64,000 nt of DNA from Shewanella benthica KT99 (GCF_000172075.1 NZ_ABIC01000009.1:1-64000), one strand, 5' to 3'. Numbered from the stretch's first letter, positions 9,033-19,617 are shown. The notes: generated from the letters alone by a model not told the origin. Made by a program: numbers and translations.

Positions 9033-9651
9033 AAAACCCTTCTATTCCATCTTACTTAGACGCTTGCTGACTCTGCTAACCTTAACCTGCCTGCTCGTTA
9101 GCACTCAAGCATTAGCCGCCCCTATATTAATCCTGGGAGATAGCTTAAGTGCAAGCTATGGTATCGATGAAGATAAAGGTTGGGTCAATTTGTTAAGAGC
9201 CAAACTACCGGAACATGAGATAATAAACGGCTCAGTGAGTGGTGAAACCACGGCAGGAGGATTGCGTAGACTCCCCGCCCTGCTTGAATCTGGCAAGCCT
9301 AAGCTGGTCTTGATTGAATTGGGAGGCAATGACGGATTACGCGGATTTACTGCCCAACAACTGAAAGAAAACCTTACAAAAATAATCATCTTAGTCAAAG
9401 AAACCCATGCGAAAGTGCTCTTGAGTGAGGTCATGGTACCGCCAAACTATGGCCCCAGATATGCGCAGATGTTTGCCGATGTCTACAACCAATTAGCAAA
9501 GGAGCATGAAATAACCCTTATGCCCTTCTTCATGAAAGATATCGCCATCTATCCTGAATTGATGCAAAGAGACAGAATTCACCCCAATGCTCAGGCACAG
9601 ATGCAGATTGCCGACTTCGTACAGCCTTGGGTGACACAAATCTTAGAGTGA
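9010..9651 (+). CDS. tesA: Multifunctional esterase/lysophospholipase TesA (GDSL hydrolase)
   Basis: SGNH/GDSL hydrolase acting on thioesters, arylesters and lysophospholipids in the periplasm. Block I GDSLSASYG (catalytic Ser), block III GGNDG and block V DRIHPNAQAQ (catalytic Asp and His) are all present, so the enzyme should be active. A signal peptide (LLTLLTLTCLLVSTQALA) ends at about 9117. The start is uncertain: no ATG lies between 8870 and the signal peptide in this frame. GTG 9010 gives a positively charged N-region (LLRRLL) but overlaps the first codons of ybbA; TTG 9064 would give a shorter signal peptide without arginines. The neighbours match E. coli tesA-ybbA-ybbP. Confidence 0.85.
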   Translation: MIALISDIKPFYSILLRRLLTLLTLTCLLVSTQALAAPILILGDSLSASYGIDEDKGWVNLLRAKLPEHEIINGSVSGETTAGGLRRLPALLESGKPKLVLIELGGNDGLRGFTAQQLKENLTKIIILVKETHAKVLLSEVMVPPNYGPRYAQMFADVYNQLAKEHEITLMPFFMKDIAIYPELMQRDRIHPNAQAQMQIADFVQPWVTQILE

Positions 9652-9751
9652 GTCCGCCAACCGGCATCGAATTGACTAACCCACTCTCAAGCACAATTTT
9701 AGACTTTTAGCTATTTAAGACTAAAACTGTATAAAGAGTAATAACTCATTC

Positions 9752-9775
9752 AGGCCCCGCAGCGGCCTTTATTAT
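9752..9775 (+). terminator. Possible weak terminator after tesA
   Basis: AGGCC and GGCCT can pair over a seven-base loop and TTTATT follows. The stem is short, so termination is only plausible. Confidence 0.35.
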
Positions 9776-10829
9776 GCTTAGTGGTTATCACTCAGTCCTA
9801 GATTAGACTTTTTAGTCTTGTGCTCAGGTATAAAGCTTAAGGACATTGCTAAATAAACGCCTCTTGACTATCTTCAAATGAGTCCATATTACCATTATTT
9901 TTGCCTTATCAAAAAAAGGACTTTTTGATGAAAAACCCTGATAAACCACTGAAGATATTGCTAGTTGAAGATAATCACGCCATGAGTACGGTAATTATAG
10001 AGCTTTTAGCCCATACTCAATTATCATTATCGGTCACGAGTACCAACACGGGGCAAGGCGCACTGAATCAACTCGATGCCAACCGATTCGACTGCGTATT
10101 ACTCGACTATGAACTCCCCGACTATAACGCTAATGAGGTACTAAAACGCCTTCAGGGCAAGCGTCAGCTCAGTATGCCTATCATCATACTCACGGGTCAT
10201 TCCCGGCAAAATTAACCAATGATGCATTAGCCTTAGGCGCAATCGATTTCATCACTAAGTCAGAGTGTTCACCCGAAAAACTCAAGCGTGCTATCACTTA
10301 TGCCATCTCACGAAATCAATTCAGGATCAGCCAAGCTGATGAAGAGAAGGCGCAGATCAGCCGCCTGTTAGATACAGCCACAGCAGAAACTACTCATCTG
10401 CTCAATTATGATCGGCTCACACAGTTGCCCAATCGGGAGCTATTTAAGGCCTATTTGAAGAAAAGTATCGCCCGGGCTTGCCGGCACCAACTCAATATTT
10501 GTCTACTCTATATCGACATAGATAACTTCAAATGCATCAATGATTCTTTGGGTCATGACTTAGGTGATAAAGCATTAATCTCCTTCTGCCACAGGTTGCA
10601 GTCTATCATCAGGAGTAACGATGCCCTTTGCCGGGTGAGTGAAGATGAGTTTGCCATCTACCTGGACTTTATCGAGAATGAATGCGATGCCGCAATTGTT
10701 GCCGAGAAGATAATTAAACTCACCAGCATACCGATCGAGATAGATAACCACGACATCTATCTCTATTGCAGTATTGGTATCTGCCATCACAGTCACTTCA
10801 CCGGAGACAGCGAAATTTTACTCAGCAAT

Positions 10830-10837
10830 GCCCAAAC
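10830..10837. repeat. Target site duplication, left copy
   Basis: gcccaaac, repeated exactly at 12401-12408. Eight bases is the length made by IS66-family insertion. Confidence 0.9.
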
Positions 10838-12400
10838 GTAACCGTTCACCAGCCCCTTATTGACACGATCAATTGATGATCAATAAGGTTTGGTCATATC
10901 GCTATTGAACGATCTCTTTGCCGTGTCAAAATAGCTTCATGAAAAAGAAAAAACAATTCGCAACAGAGCCGCCTACGGTTGCTGAACTCGGTGAAAACAA
11001 AGCAAACTTACTCATTCAAGAACTGTGGGAAAAGTTACGTGAATATGAAGATCGCCTAGCATTGAGCTCTAGAAACTCATCCAAATCACCATCCTCTGAC
11101 TCCCCTGCGGATAAGGCTGAGCGAAAAAAGCTCAAACGCCTCGTAGTGGAAATAAGGTTGGCGCTCAACCTGGACATACGGGGCATAAAAGACCATTAGC
11201 GGAACTCAGCGCAACCGATGAGCAAGTCGCTTGCTTACCCGATTCATGTTGTTCTGATTGTGGTGGCGAGGTCATTGCCAACCCGACTCCAAGCTATCGT
11301 CATCAGGTATTTGAATTACCTAAACCTGCACTTGATATAACTGAATACCAGTTATTTCACGGGCGTTGTCAGCAGTGCAACACCGTGAGCAAAGGAGCCT
11401 TGCCTGAAGAGGCTCCCGATGGTCAGATGGGGCCACGATTGCTCAGTTACGTGGCTGTGCTCAGTGGCTTGTATCACCTGAGCGTACGTAAAATTCAACG
11501 TTTACTGCAAGACCAATACGGGACTCATTTCTCTATCGGTCTGATTTCTGAAGCGCAAGGGCGAGTCAGTAGTATGCTGACGCCGACACACCAAGCTCTG
11601 CATCAACACATAAAAAAAGCGTCATTAGTGCATGTTGACGAGACGACGCACAATCGTAATGGTGAAGAGCATACCCGCTGGGTCTGGTTGTTATCGAGTG
11701 AGGATGCCGTATTCCAACAGGTGAAATATTTTCGTAATAAGGATGCAGCCAAATCGATATTAGGCGAGCATACCCAAGCGATTGTCGTGAGTGACCAATG
11801 TCCCAGCTACAACTGGATTGAGCCCGAACGGCATCAATTTTGCCTTGCCCATGTGCAGCGTAATTTACAACAAATGGCCGATTATTCAGGTAAGGGGCTT
11901 ACCGCGAGTATCGGCAATCGACTGGTATTGCTATTCAAGTCCGTATTTCGCACTCAACATAGATATGAAGCCGGTGACGTTGACGAAATAATGTGGCGTC
12001 GGCGAATGCAACGACTAAGGCGCAATATTAAGCGCTGGCTTGAGTGCGGGGAAAATGTGCCCGCTTCACGCTACTCAGGCCGATGCCGGCATATTCTCAA
12101 ATATGAGCAAGGTTTATGGGTTTTTCTCAATCACCCAGGGACACCTTTGACCAATAACGAAGCCGAGCGTTGTTTGCGTGGCAGCGTGATCATGCGCAAG
12201 ATCTGCTATGGCACCAGTTCAGATAGGGGTGAGAAGTTTCGATCTCGGATCCTCTCAGTCGTTGAAACGTGCAAGAAGCGCAAGTTATCCCCGATAACAG
12301 TGATCAGCACTATCATTGCGGGCGTGGTGGGTAAATGCGACTACCCAGACGTATTTGGACTAACCTCAGCTTAGTCAATCCCCCTCTGGTGAATGCTTAC
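10838..12400 (+). mobile_element. IS66-family insertion sequence (ISBst12-like, tnpC only)
   Basis: A 1,563-bp element with imperfect terminal inverted repeats, gtaaccgttcaccag at the left end and the complement of ctggtgaatgcttac at the right end (13 of 15 match), starting GTAA as is usual for IS66 elements. It is flanked by the 8-bp duplication gcccaaac. It carries only the large transposase gene; the small tnpA and tnpB genes of classical IS66 are absent, as in the ISBst12 subgroup. Joining the flanks across one duplication restores the c-di-GMP gene frame, which fixes the ends. Confidence 0.93.
10939..12374 (+). CDS. tnpC: IS66-family transposase TnpC, in two frames with a -1 slippery site
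   Basis: Frame one starts at ATG 10939 and stops at 11199; frame two continues the protein to TAA 12374. The fusion point is A-AAA-AAG at 11124-11130, placed in the exact zero-frame phase for -1 slippage; reading on from G11130 gives KAERKKAQTPRSG and then the family hallmark GAQPGHTGHKRP. The fused protein is 478 residues, normal for tnpC. Later features are a Cys-pair zinc-binding segment (CCSDC, CQQC), VHVDETTH, VVSDQCPSY, FCLAHVQRNL and NNEAERCLR (DDE catalytic residues). A one-base loss in an original run of seven A would look identical, so programmed frameshifting is possible but unproven. Confidence 0.85.
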
Positions 12401-12408
12401 GCCCAAAC
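12401..12408. repeat. Target site duplication, right copy
   Basis: gcccaaac, identical to 10830-10837, directly after the right end of the IS. Confidence 0.9.
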
Positions 12409-13290
12409 CGCCATGCTTTCGGTCAAGAAAAATGGTAAAAACAGTTTTGTCTATTTTTCCAATGAGATGACGATTAAGGCCAAGAAGCGATTATATCTGG
12501 AACAGGAGGTCAGGCTGGCACTCGCCAATGATGATTTTCATATGGTCTATCAACCCAAAATAGATGTAAAAACCCAGAGAATCACAGGTGCAGAGGCCCT
12601 AATTAGGTGGCATCACCCTAAAAACGGCATCATACCACCAAACGAATTTATTCCAGTTGCAGAGCAGAGCGATCTGATCCTAAAACTTGACAGCTATATA
12701 CTAGACAAAGTCATCAATCAGATAAGTCGATGGCAAAAAGAGGGTCTTGAGGTCCCGGTTATCTCAGTCAACATCCCAAGCCGTGAATTTCAGCGAGGCG
12801 ATCTGGTGGCCAGTGTTCAAGATACCCTAAGAAAATATCAGGTGGTTGGCAACAGACTCGAAATTGAGATAACGGAACGCTTGTTGATGGATCATTGCGA
12901 AGACAACATTAAGATACTCAACCGACTCAAAGATCTGGATATTCATATCTCCGTCGATGATTTCGGTACCGGTTATTCGTCCTTAAGCTATTTAGTGCAA
13001 TTTCCCTGTGATGTGTTAAAAATCGACAAGTCATTTATCGACCAACTGCCTCAGAGCAAGGACAACTGTAAAATTGTCGAAGCCATTATCATGCTGGCCC
13101 ATAAACTGGGAAAAAGCGTGGTGGCCGAAGGAGTAGAAACTGAGGTGCAATATCAGTATTTATCTGCACTCGGCTGTGACCAGATCCAGGGGTATTATTT
13201 CTATAAACCACTAAATAAAAATGATTTCGCAATCAAATTAGATAAAGTACAATTCAAGAGTTTTACTAACGTCTCTCAGATAAAAGCATG

Positions 13291-15605
13291 TTAACCCAGC
13301 TTTTTCCCAGTACAAGCTCCTCTATTATACCCCCTGTCATCGTTATTACCTGTGTAATACGGTGCATCTTCATCGAGTAAGTTGTTTACACCCGCTGAGA
13401 TTGCCCAAGTATTCGATAAGAAATACGATGCTGAAATATCATGGTAAACAATGCTATCTGTTGACGGCGCATAACATGTAGATGGTTCACTTTGACAGAC
13501 ATAGCTGTCCATGCCTGAGATGTAACGAGCTTGATAATGAGCCCCCCAACTATCTCCTTCTACACCTAAATCAAAGTTTGTCTTATATTTAGCAAAACCA
13601 CCACTACCTGAAGTAATTACCCCAGCATAATCGATAGACTCACCCAGAATAATTGACTCATTTTCAAGTAAGATAGTGCTATCTAAGCCCATTTTCCAGC
13701 CTAGCCCTACAGCATCGAAGGTATACGCCAAATTGATGTCGATACCTGAAGTAATCTCTGCACCTATGTTTTGCAATTGGTTATTAAAGATGATGCGATT
13801 GCCACCGCCCATCTTAGTATCAGCTGATTGACATAAGCTAGTTTCAGTGTTGATTGGATTACCTTGAGCGTCCATACACTGGTCAAGGATATATTGTGAA
13901 TTCACTAAAGCTATTGAATTAGTAATTGAAATATCATAGTAATCTGTTGTGATAGAGAAACCATCAAACCATGAAGGAGAATAAACGAAACCAGCAGTAA
14001 AGGTCTCAGCTTCTTCAGGAGTCAAGTTAGGGTTGCCGCCACGAGTGACTTAGGCTTGATCTTGACCAACAGGATGTTGTACTTGGTCAAATGAAGGAGA
14101 CTTACCTGAATATAGCTCATCTACTGACGGTGCTCTGAATGCTGTAGATGCTACACTTCTAAGCATAAAGTCATCAGTTACACGCCATGTTAGACCTAGC
14201 TTCCAAGTACTGTCACTACCGAATGTGCTGTAATCGAAATATCTCATCGCCGCACTTAAATCAACTTGCTCAGCAAACGGAAGACCGGATAATAAAGGGA
14301 TGGCGAATTCAATATAGGCTTCGTTTACATCGTATTCACCGCCTGTTGGCTCAACCTTTGGATCATTTGCCATTCCTTGTGAAGTTAATGAATCAGGAAT
14401 AAACCAAGCTTTTTCAGTACGATGCTCAAGACCTGTGGCAAAACCTAAATAACCGGCAGGTAACTCCATAATTTCACCGGATAAATCAGCTGAAACAATA
14501 AACATTTCACTGCCGCCAGAGTTAATCCCAGTATATAAATATTCAGTCATATTCTCTTGAGACCAAGATGCTTGATCAAGAGGATTGAATGTTCCCTCTG
14601 TAATACCTGTATTAACTGATCCCATGTTGATTAGATTAGCTAAACGGTCGACCGAATCATTACGGCCGAAGTTAACAGAAGTATCCCAAGACCAACCATT
14701 GTCTAACATACCATCGAGCCCGACAACCACACGCACAGTATCCACGACTTGAGAAAACTCACGATTACCGACATCAGCCATACGACGTCCATAATCCAAT
14801 TTGTCACCATACTCATGGCCATGCTCTATTAAACTGGAGTATAGGAGCTACCACCACAATAAAGTTCAAGATCGCCGTTTGCATTAGTACGTTCAGCGTA
14901 GTCACACTGGGTTGAATCACGGTCGGCCATACTCGCCTCACCACGGTCCATATATTGTAATCCCATAACGACATTACCACGACCAAAACTGCCACCCATG
15001 GTTAAGTCAAAGCTGGTCTCTTGAACATCGCCGTGCCCAGAGATACCAGTCTGTACATTAGCCTCAAAACCTTCGAAGTCATCTTTAAGAATAATGTTAA
15101 TGACACCAGCCACGGCATCAGAACCATAAATAGCCGATGCGCCATCTTTCAAAATCTCTACACGCTTAATCATGGATACAGGTATGGTATTTAAATCAAC
15201 AGTAGAGGCTGCACCTGTACCAGAGTTAACCATACGACGACCATTAACCAAGACTAGAGTACGCTGCGAACCTAAGCCCCTAAGGTTTATGCTTGCATTA
15301 CCCTGAGAACCATTATTGATACCAGGGTTGGTCATGGCTCCTCCGGTTGCTGTCATTTTCTGTAATATTTCATCGATAGAGGTTGCCCCAGAAGCCCTGC
15401 TCGCACTGGCATCAATAATAGTAACTGGACTTGCAGTTTCCATGTCCGTTCTTTGAATCCGCGAGCCAGTAACAGAAATTCGTTCAACTTTTGCACCATC
15501 ATTTTGCTCTTCAGCAAACGCTAGACCAGAAAGTGCAACACTTGTTGTTGCGGCTGCTAATAAACCAACACGTACTGCTTTTGCTGTTAAGGTCATTGAG
15601 TTCAT
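13291..15605 (-). pseudogene. TonB-dependent outer-membrane receptor, degraded
   Basis: Begins at ATG 15605 with a signal peptide ending LSGLAFA and a plug domain (GSRIQRTDMETASPVTIID, RGLGSQRTLVLVNGRRM, VEILKDGASAIYGSDAVAG). This frame stops at 14829 after CGGSSYTPV. A different frame resumes with HGHEYGDKLDYGRRM, continuing the barrel. An in-frame TAA at 14050-14052 then follows GQDQA, before VTRGGNPNLTPEEAETF. The end reads AGVNNLLDEDAPYYTGN and then an unrelated tail instead of the final barrel strand ending in aromatic F. Total length is about 770 codons, short for this family of roughly 900 or more residues, so the frame junction probably marks a deletion. It should be non-functional. 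The ligand is unknown. Confidence 0.88.
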
Positions 15606-16304
15606 ATATTCTCCCTCATCACTTAGACATTAATTAATAACTGAACGATTAATACCGGCATTGTGATAATAATTATTACTTTATTGTTTTAGTTTTTGCA
15701 AAACTGTAATTCAACAGTTAATGCCTTCGGGTTGAATATTGTTTAAATGCAGCATTTAAGTCGACCGAAATTACAATTAAACAACCTAAATGATAACGAT
15801 TGATACATATACAAAAAATAACATATTCAAAAACAAACACCAAAACAAACCAAGCCGCTTAAAAACATATAGTTATGATATAAGCGTGAACAGATTTATA
15901 TTAAAAACTCAACATTACAAATAACAACAACCACAAGATACAATATGAGATCTATGTAACCAATTAACACTGAAAGTTAGCAAGTTAATCATACTCAGAG
16001 TAATAAATAGCAGAGGACCAAATAAACTTAGGGTCATTGCCCACGATTAGATTAAACGACAGAATAAAAAACCAATAAGCACAATCCTCTCTATATAAAT
16101 AACCTAATAATCGTATAAACAAAAACAAATAATTTTAATTAGCAATTACCCAACACATAAAGCCAACCCAGTTAACTTGTTCACCATGACATCGATCGGG
16201 AAATAAGCCTAACTCTACTGCGGTATAATTTGTTAACACATTACTTAGGGATTTAACTGGGTAGAAAGGAGGAGACGAGTAAACATTCAAAATACCGACA
16301 ACAA
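15606..16304. other. AT-rich intergenic region upstream of the receptor pseudogene
   Basis: About 700 bases of AT-rich DNA between the receptor start and the ndk terminator. A stretch near 15790-15808 (tgataacgattgata) loosely resembles a Fur box, which would suit an iron-related receptor, but the match is weak and lies some 190 bases upstream. No coding frame or RNA gene was recognised. Confidence 0.3.
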
Positions 16305-16328
16305 AAAAGGAGCCATAAGGCTCCTTTT
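16305..16328 (-). terminator. ndk terminator
   Basis: Perfect hairpin AAAAGGAGCC / GGCTCCTTTT with a four-base loop, followed by T residues on the minus strand; 20 bases after the ndk stop codon. Confidence 0.85.
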
Positions 16329-16348
16329 CAACTTTACTTAGCGTCGAA

Positions 16349-16780
16349 TTAACGAGTGCGTGGACAAAGCTCTTCTGTGCTGAAGAAGTAAGCCACTTCA
16401 CGCTCAGCAGAAGCAACAGAATCAGAACCGTGAGCTGCATTCTCATCGATGCTTTCAGCGAAATCAGCACGAATAGTACCCGATGCAGCGTCAGCTGGGT
16501 CAGTCGCACCTAAGATGTCACGGTGAGCCAGAACTGCGTTCTCGCCTTCCAGAGCCTGGACCATGATAGGACCAGAAGTCATGAATGCAACTAGCGCACC
16601 GAAGAAAGGACGCTCGCTGTGCTCGGCGTAAAAGCCTTCAGCTTGCTCTTTGCTTAGGTGAACCATTTTAGAAGCTATAATCTTCAGGCCTGCAGTTTCA
16701 AAACGGTTGTAAATAGCGCCAATGTTATTTTTTGCAACAGCATCGGGTTTAATGATAGAAAAAGTACGTTCGATAGCCAT
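16349..16780 (-). CDS. ndk: Nucleoside diphosphate kinase
   Basis: 143 residues, the normal length of bacterial Ndk, which moves the gamma-phosphate between nucleoside triphosphates and diphosphates. The N-terminus [15 protein letters not shown] and the active-site segment NAAHGSDS with the phosphorylated His (about residue 117) are intact. It lies downstream of the isc operon, a common arrangement in Shewanella and Vibrio, but has its own terminator. A TATAAT-like -10 box lies upstream near 16824 on the minus strand. Confidence 0.95.
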   Translation of the reverse strand: MAIERTFSIIKPDAVAKNNIGAIYNRFETAGLKIIASKMVHLSKEQAEGFYAEHSERPFFGALVAFMTSGPIMVQALEGENAVLAHRDILGATDPADAASGTIRADFAESIDENAAHGSDSVASAEREVAYFFSTEELCPRTR

Positions 16781-16976
16781 GAGAAGCTTCCTTCATAATA
16801 AACAGTTTTAATTTTCGCGCGGATTATACGAGGTTTGTCACAAAAAACCTAACTTTATAGCCCAAGGAATGGAATATTACGTTAACTTCATCCTGCTTCA
16901 TCGCTATCCAGAGCCGATGACAAGCAAAACACTAGGGCTACCGATAACGCCATAGATAGCCTAATGGAATTGAATA

Positions 16977-17174
16977 TCACTGCTCGGCTATCCAGCAGGC
17001 TTGGACTGCTTCCAATATGCGCTCATTACAGTGTTCTGGATCATCATCGAACGAGTCCAGCGCTAAGATCCATTCACGCAGATCGGTAAATAGAAGCCTT
17101 TCAGGATCGGTTTCCGGATACATTTCCAACAAGTCTAAGGCAATATCGAGTGAATCTATCCACTTTAATGGCAT
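16977..17174 (-). CDS. iscX: IscX, acidic Fe-S assembly regulator
   Basis: 65-residue acidic protein that binds IscS and iron and tunes the rate of cluster assembly. The family pattern is clear: MPLKWIDSLDIALDLLE, TDPERLLFTDLREWI and the acidic FDDDPEH followed by NERILEAVQACW. ATG 17174 is chosen over ATG 17192 because AAGGGG stands six bases ahead and homologues begin there. It is the last gene of the isc cluster, but a terminator hairpin lies between fdx and iscX, so its level may be set separately. Confidence 0.93.
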   Translation of the reverse strand: MPLKWIDSLDIALDLLEMYPETDPERLLFTDLREWILALDSFDDDPEHCNERILEAVQACWIAEQ

Positions 17175-17231
17175 ATCCAACCCCTTGAGCATAATTGTAA
17201 TAACTAGAGTATAGCTGGCATCTCACCGCAT

Positions 17232-17260
17232 AAAAAAAGCCAGTCTCAAGAGACTGGCTT
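17232..17260 (-). terminator. Terminator/attenuator between fdx and iscX
   Basis: Eleven-base perfect hairpin AAGCCAGTCTC / GAGACTGGCTT with a two-base loop (effectively larger after fraying) and seven T residues on the minus-strand exit side. It sits 50 bases after fdx and before iscX. Confidence 0.8.
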
Positions 17261-17309
17261 AACTATCTTCGACTCATTATCTTCAAATAGACACAAGTGG
17301 CGATTTAGA

Positions 17310-17648
17310 CTAGTTAGCCTCACTCACCATATTTACTGTGTACTTAGGAATATCGACAACGAGATCACAATTTGGCACTTTGGTCTGACAGGATAGACGG
17401 CTCTCGGGCTCGAGTCCCCAGGCTTTATCTAACATGTCATCTTCGAGCTCATCGCTTTCTGCTAACTCATCGAACCCTTCACGAACGATCACGTGGCAGG
17501 TAGTGCATGCACACACCTTCTCACATGCATGTTCGATGTTAATGCCATTCTTCAATGCTACATTAAGTACGGTTTCACCAACATTAGCTTCGACGACTGC
17601 ACCATCTGGACACAGCTCTTCATGGGGTAGAAATACAATTTGTGGCAT
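17310..17648 (-). CDS. fdx: ISC-type [2Fe-2S] ferredoxin
   Basis: 112-residue adrenodoxin-type ferredoxin that supplies electrons to the Isc assembly complex. Cluster ligands are visible in CEKVCACTTCHV (three Cys in a C-x5-C-x2-C pattern) and in RLSCQT near residue 88. Length and order directly after hscA match the standard isc operon. The spacing to hscA is 42 bases, consistent with one transcript. Confidence 0.95.
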   Translation of the reverse strand: MPQIVFLPHEELCPDGAVVEANVGETVLNVALKNGINIEHACEKVCACTTCHVIVREGFDELAESDELEDDMLDKAWGLEPESRLSCQTKVPNCDLVVDIPKYTVNMVSEAN

Positions 17649-17690
17649 CTTTTTTACCTATTGATTACCAATTAATCTATTGATTATTTG

Positions 17691-19553
17691 TCAAATACTG
17701 TCAACCGATTTGCCTGTAAGTGCCAACCGGATAGAGTTATCCATACGCTTAGATGCAAAATCTTGCGTACAAGCATCTAATGTCTTAATGGCTTTTTCAA
17801 TGGCATCGGTATCATCAAGAGCAGCAACTTGAGCGAGCTCAGCCATACTCTTCTCGATAACGACACCTTCATCAGCAGATATCAGATCGGCATCTTTGCT
17901 TAAAGCTGCGGTCAGGGTCTCTAATACCCGAGCCGCCTCTACTTGCTGCTCTGCTAACATGCGCCGGGTGATATCTTGCTTAGCATTGGCCATGGAATCT
18001 TTGAGCATGGCACTAATCTCCATATCGGTTAGACCGAATGAAGGTTTCACCTGAATGCTGGATTTAACTTGGGTAGACTTTTCCATCGCCGTGACGCTGA
18101 GTAAGCCATCGGCATCCACCTGGAACGTGACTCGAATATGAGCGGCACCGGCAGCCATTGGCGGTATGCCTTTCAAGGTGAATCTTGCTAAAGAGCGGCA
18201 GTCATCCACGAGTTCACGTTCACCTTGAACCACATGGAAAGCCATCGCGGTTTGGCCATCTTTAAATGTGGTAAATTCTTGCGCCTTGGCAACCGGAATG
18301 GTGGTGTTACGAGATACCACCTTCTCCACCAGTCCCCCCATGGTCTCGATTCCCAGAGACAGAGGTAACACATCCAGCAGCAGGAGATCGGACTCAGGTT
18401 TATTACCAACCAAGATATCCGCTTGAATCGCGGCGCCTATGGCAACGACACTATCAGGGTCTATGGATGTCAGCGGCGCCCGAGCAAAAAAATCGGCGAC
18501 ATGTTGTCTGACCATAGGTACTCGAGTCGAGCCGCCCACCATGGCAATTTCGAGTACTTCATCGATTTTAATCCCAGCATCACGCAGAGAGCGACGACAA
18601 CTGCTAATGGTTTTCTTCACCAGTTTACCGATCAATGACTCAAATAAGGCTCTGGTGACCTTGTGCTGTAATTGGCTACCATCCTCTAAGGTCAATGAAG
18701 CCGTGACCTCAGTATCTTGGGTCAACTGCTCCTTGATGCGTCTGGCCTCGATAAGCAGTTGCCTGCTGATCGTCGCAGAAGGGGTGGCTAGCTGCCATTC
18801 ATTTAATAAATAGTGATGCAAGAGATGATCGAAGTCATCTCCACCAAGCGCCGAGTCACCTCCGGTGGCCAACACTTCAAATACGCCTTTATTCAGGCGT
18901 AATATGGAGATGTCAAAGGTACCACCACCCAGATCATAGATGGCAATCACGCCCTCCTGACCCGAATCCAGGCCATAGGCTATCGCTGCAGCGGTAGGCT
19001 CATTCAATAGACGTAAGACCTTGACACCCAATAATCCTGCTGCATCTTTAGTACCCTGACGTTGGGCATCATCGAAATAGGCAGGTACTGTGATCACTAC
19101 CCCTTCGAGATCGCCACCTAAGGTCTTCTCTGCCCGCAAGATCAGCGGCTTTAAAATTTCGGCCGAAATTTGCACCGGGTTCACCTGACCTTGCTTAGTC
19201 ACAAACAGGGGAAGGCCATTTTCACTGGCTTCGAATCGATAAGGAAGATCTTGGCTGCCTGACTGAATGTCGCTGAGGCTGCGACCCATAAAACGTTTAA
19301 CAGAGATGATGGTGTTTTGCGGGTCTTGTGCCGAATAAGATTCGGCTTCGGCGCCGACTTGGATGCCATCGTCCGTATAACGTACAATCGAAGGCAACGA
19401 GTGTCTCGATTGATCATCGGCCAAGGTGTTAGCAACGCCGCTACGAACCGTAGCCACTAACGAATTTGTAGTACCTAAGTCAATTCCAACAGCCAACCTA
19501 TGTTGATGTGGTACTGTGCTCTGTCCAGGCTCTGCGATCTGCAAAAGGGCCAT
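17691..19553 (-). CDS. hscA: Fe-S assembly chaperone HscA (Hsp70 family)
   Basis: 620 residues, the usual HscA length. It is the specialised Hsp70 that, with HscB, releases the nascent cluster from IscU (LPPVK motif) using ATP. ATPase domain marks are [16 protein letters not shown] near residue 23, [19 protein letters not shown] near 155, [13 protein letters not shown] near 210 and [10 protein letters not shown] near 340; the substrate domain includes [14 protein letters not shown]. Located between hscB and fdx with short gaps. Confidence 0.96.
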   Translation of the reverse strand: MALLQIAEPGQSTVPHQHRLAVGIDLGTTNSLVATVRSGVANTLADDQSRHSLPSIVRYTDDGIQVGAEAESYSAQDPQNTIISVKRFMGRSLSDIQSGSQDLPYRFEASENGLPLFVTKQGQVNPVQISAEILKPLILRAEKTLGGDLEGVVITVPAYFDDAQRQGTKDAAGLLGVKVLRLLNEPTAAAIAYGLDSGQEGVIAIYDLGGGTFDISILRLNKGVFEVLATGGDSALGGDDFDHLLHHYLLNEWQLATPSATISRQLLIEARRIKEQLTQDTEVTASLTLEDGSQLQHKVTRALFESLIGKLVKKTISSCRRSLRDAGIKIDEVLEIAMVGGSTRVPMVRQHVADFFARAPLTSIDPDSVVAIGAAIQADILVGNKPESDLLLLDVLPLSLGIETMGGLVEKVVSRNTTIPVAKAQEFTTFKDGQTAMAFHVVQGERELVDDCRSLARFTLKGIPPMAAGAAHIRVTFQVDADGLLSVTAMEKSTQVKSSIQVKPSFGLTDMEISAMLKDSMANAKQDITRRMLAEQQVEAARVLETLTAALSKDADLISADEGVVIEKSMAELAQVAALDDTDAIEKAIKTLDACTQDFASKRMDNSIRLALTGKSVDSI

Positions 19554-19617
19554 AAAATTCCAACCTAAATATTAGCCATTGAGAAAGGATAGCTAATCAA
19601 AAAAAGAGTAAACACGA

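Larger units (their letters stand above)
9928..13294 (+). pseudogene. Receiver-GGDEF-EAL c-di-GMP protein, broken by frameshift and IS insertion
   Basis: Start ATG 9928 has AAGGA seven bases upstream. Domains: receiver (ILLVEDN near residue 13, phosphorylatable Asp in VLLDYELPDY), degenerate GGDEF (LPNRELF, DIDNFKCIND, and SEDEF in place of GGDEF) and intact-looking EAL (GAEALIRWHHP, EITERLL, DDFGTGYSSL, AEGVET). The receiver frame runs into TAA at 10213-10215; the next frame continues it as AKLTNDALALGAIDFITKS, so one base is missing near 10198-10206. An IS66-family element splits the gene between GGDEF and EAL. Removing the IS with one target copy and adding one base gives 1,797 bases, exactly 599 codons. 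The gene is dead; it was probably a phosphodiesterase response regulator. Confidence 0.9.

Noticed and set aside
12335..12408. EAL gene starting inside the IS right end
   Set aside because: The open frame extends into the IS by chance; the target duplication shows the real gene resumes at 12409.
15789..15810. Fur box upstream of the TonB receptor pseudogene
   Set aside because: The match is loose, too far upstream and in generally AT-rich DNA. Mentioned only as a remark.
16135..16509. 124-residue reverse ORF running past the ndk end
   Set aside because: It overlaps ndk in another frame and crosses the ndk terminator; composition is not protein-like.
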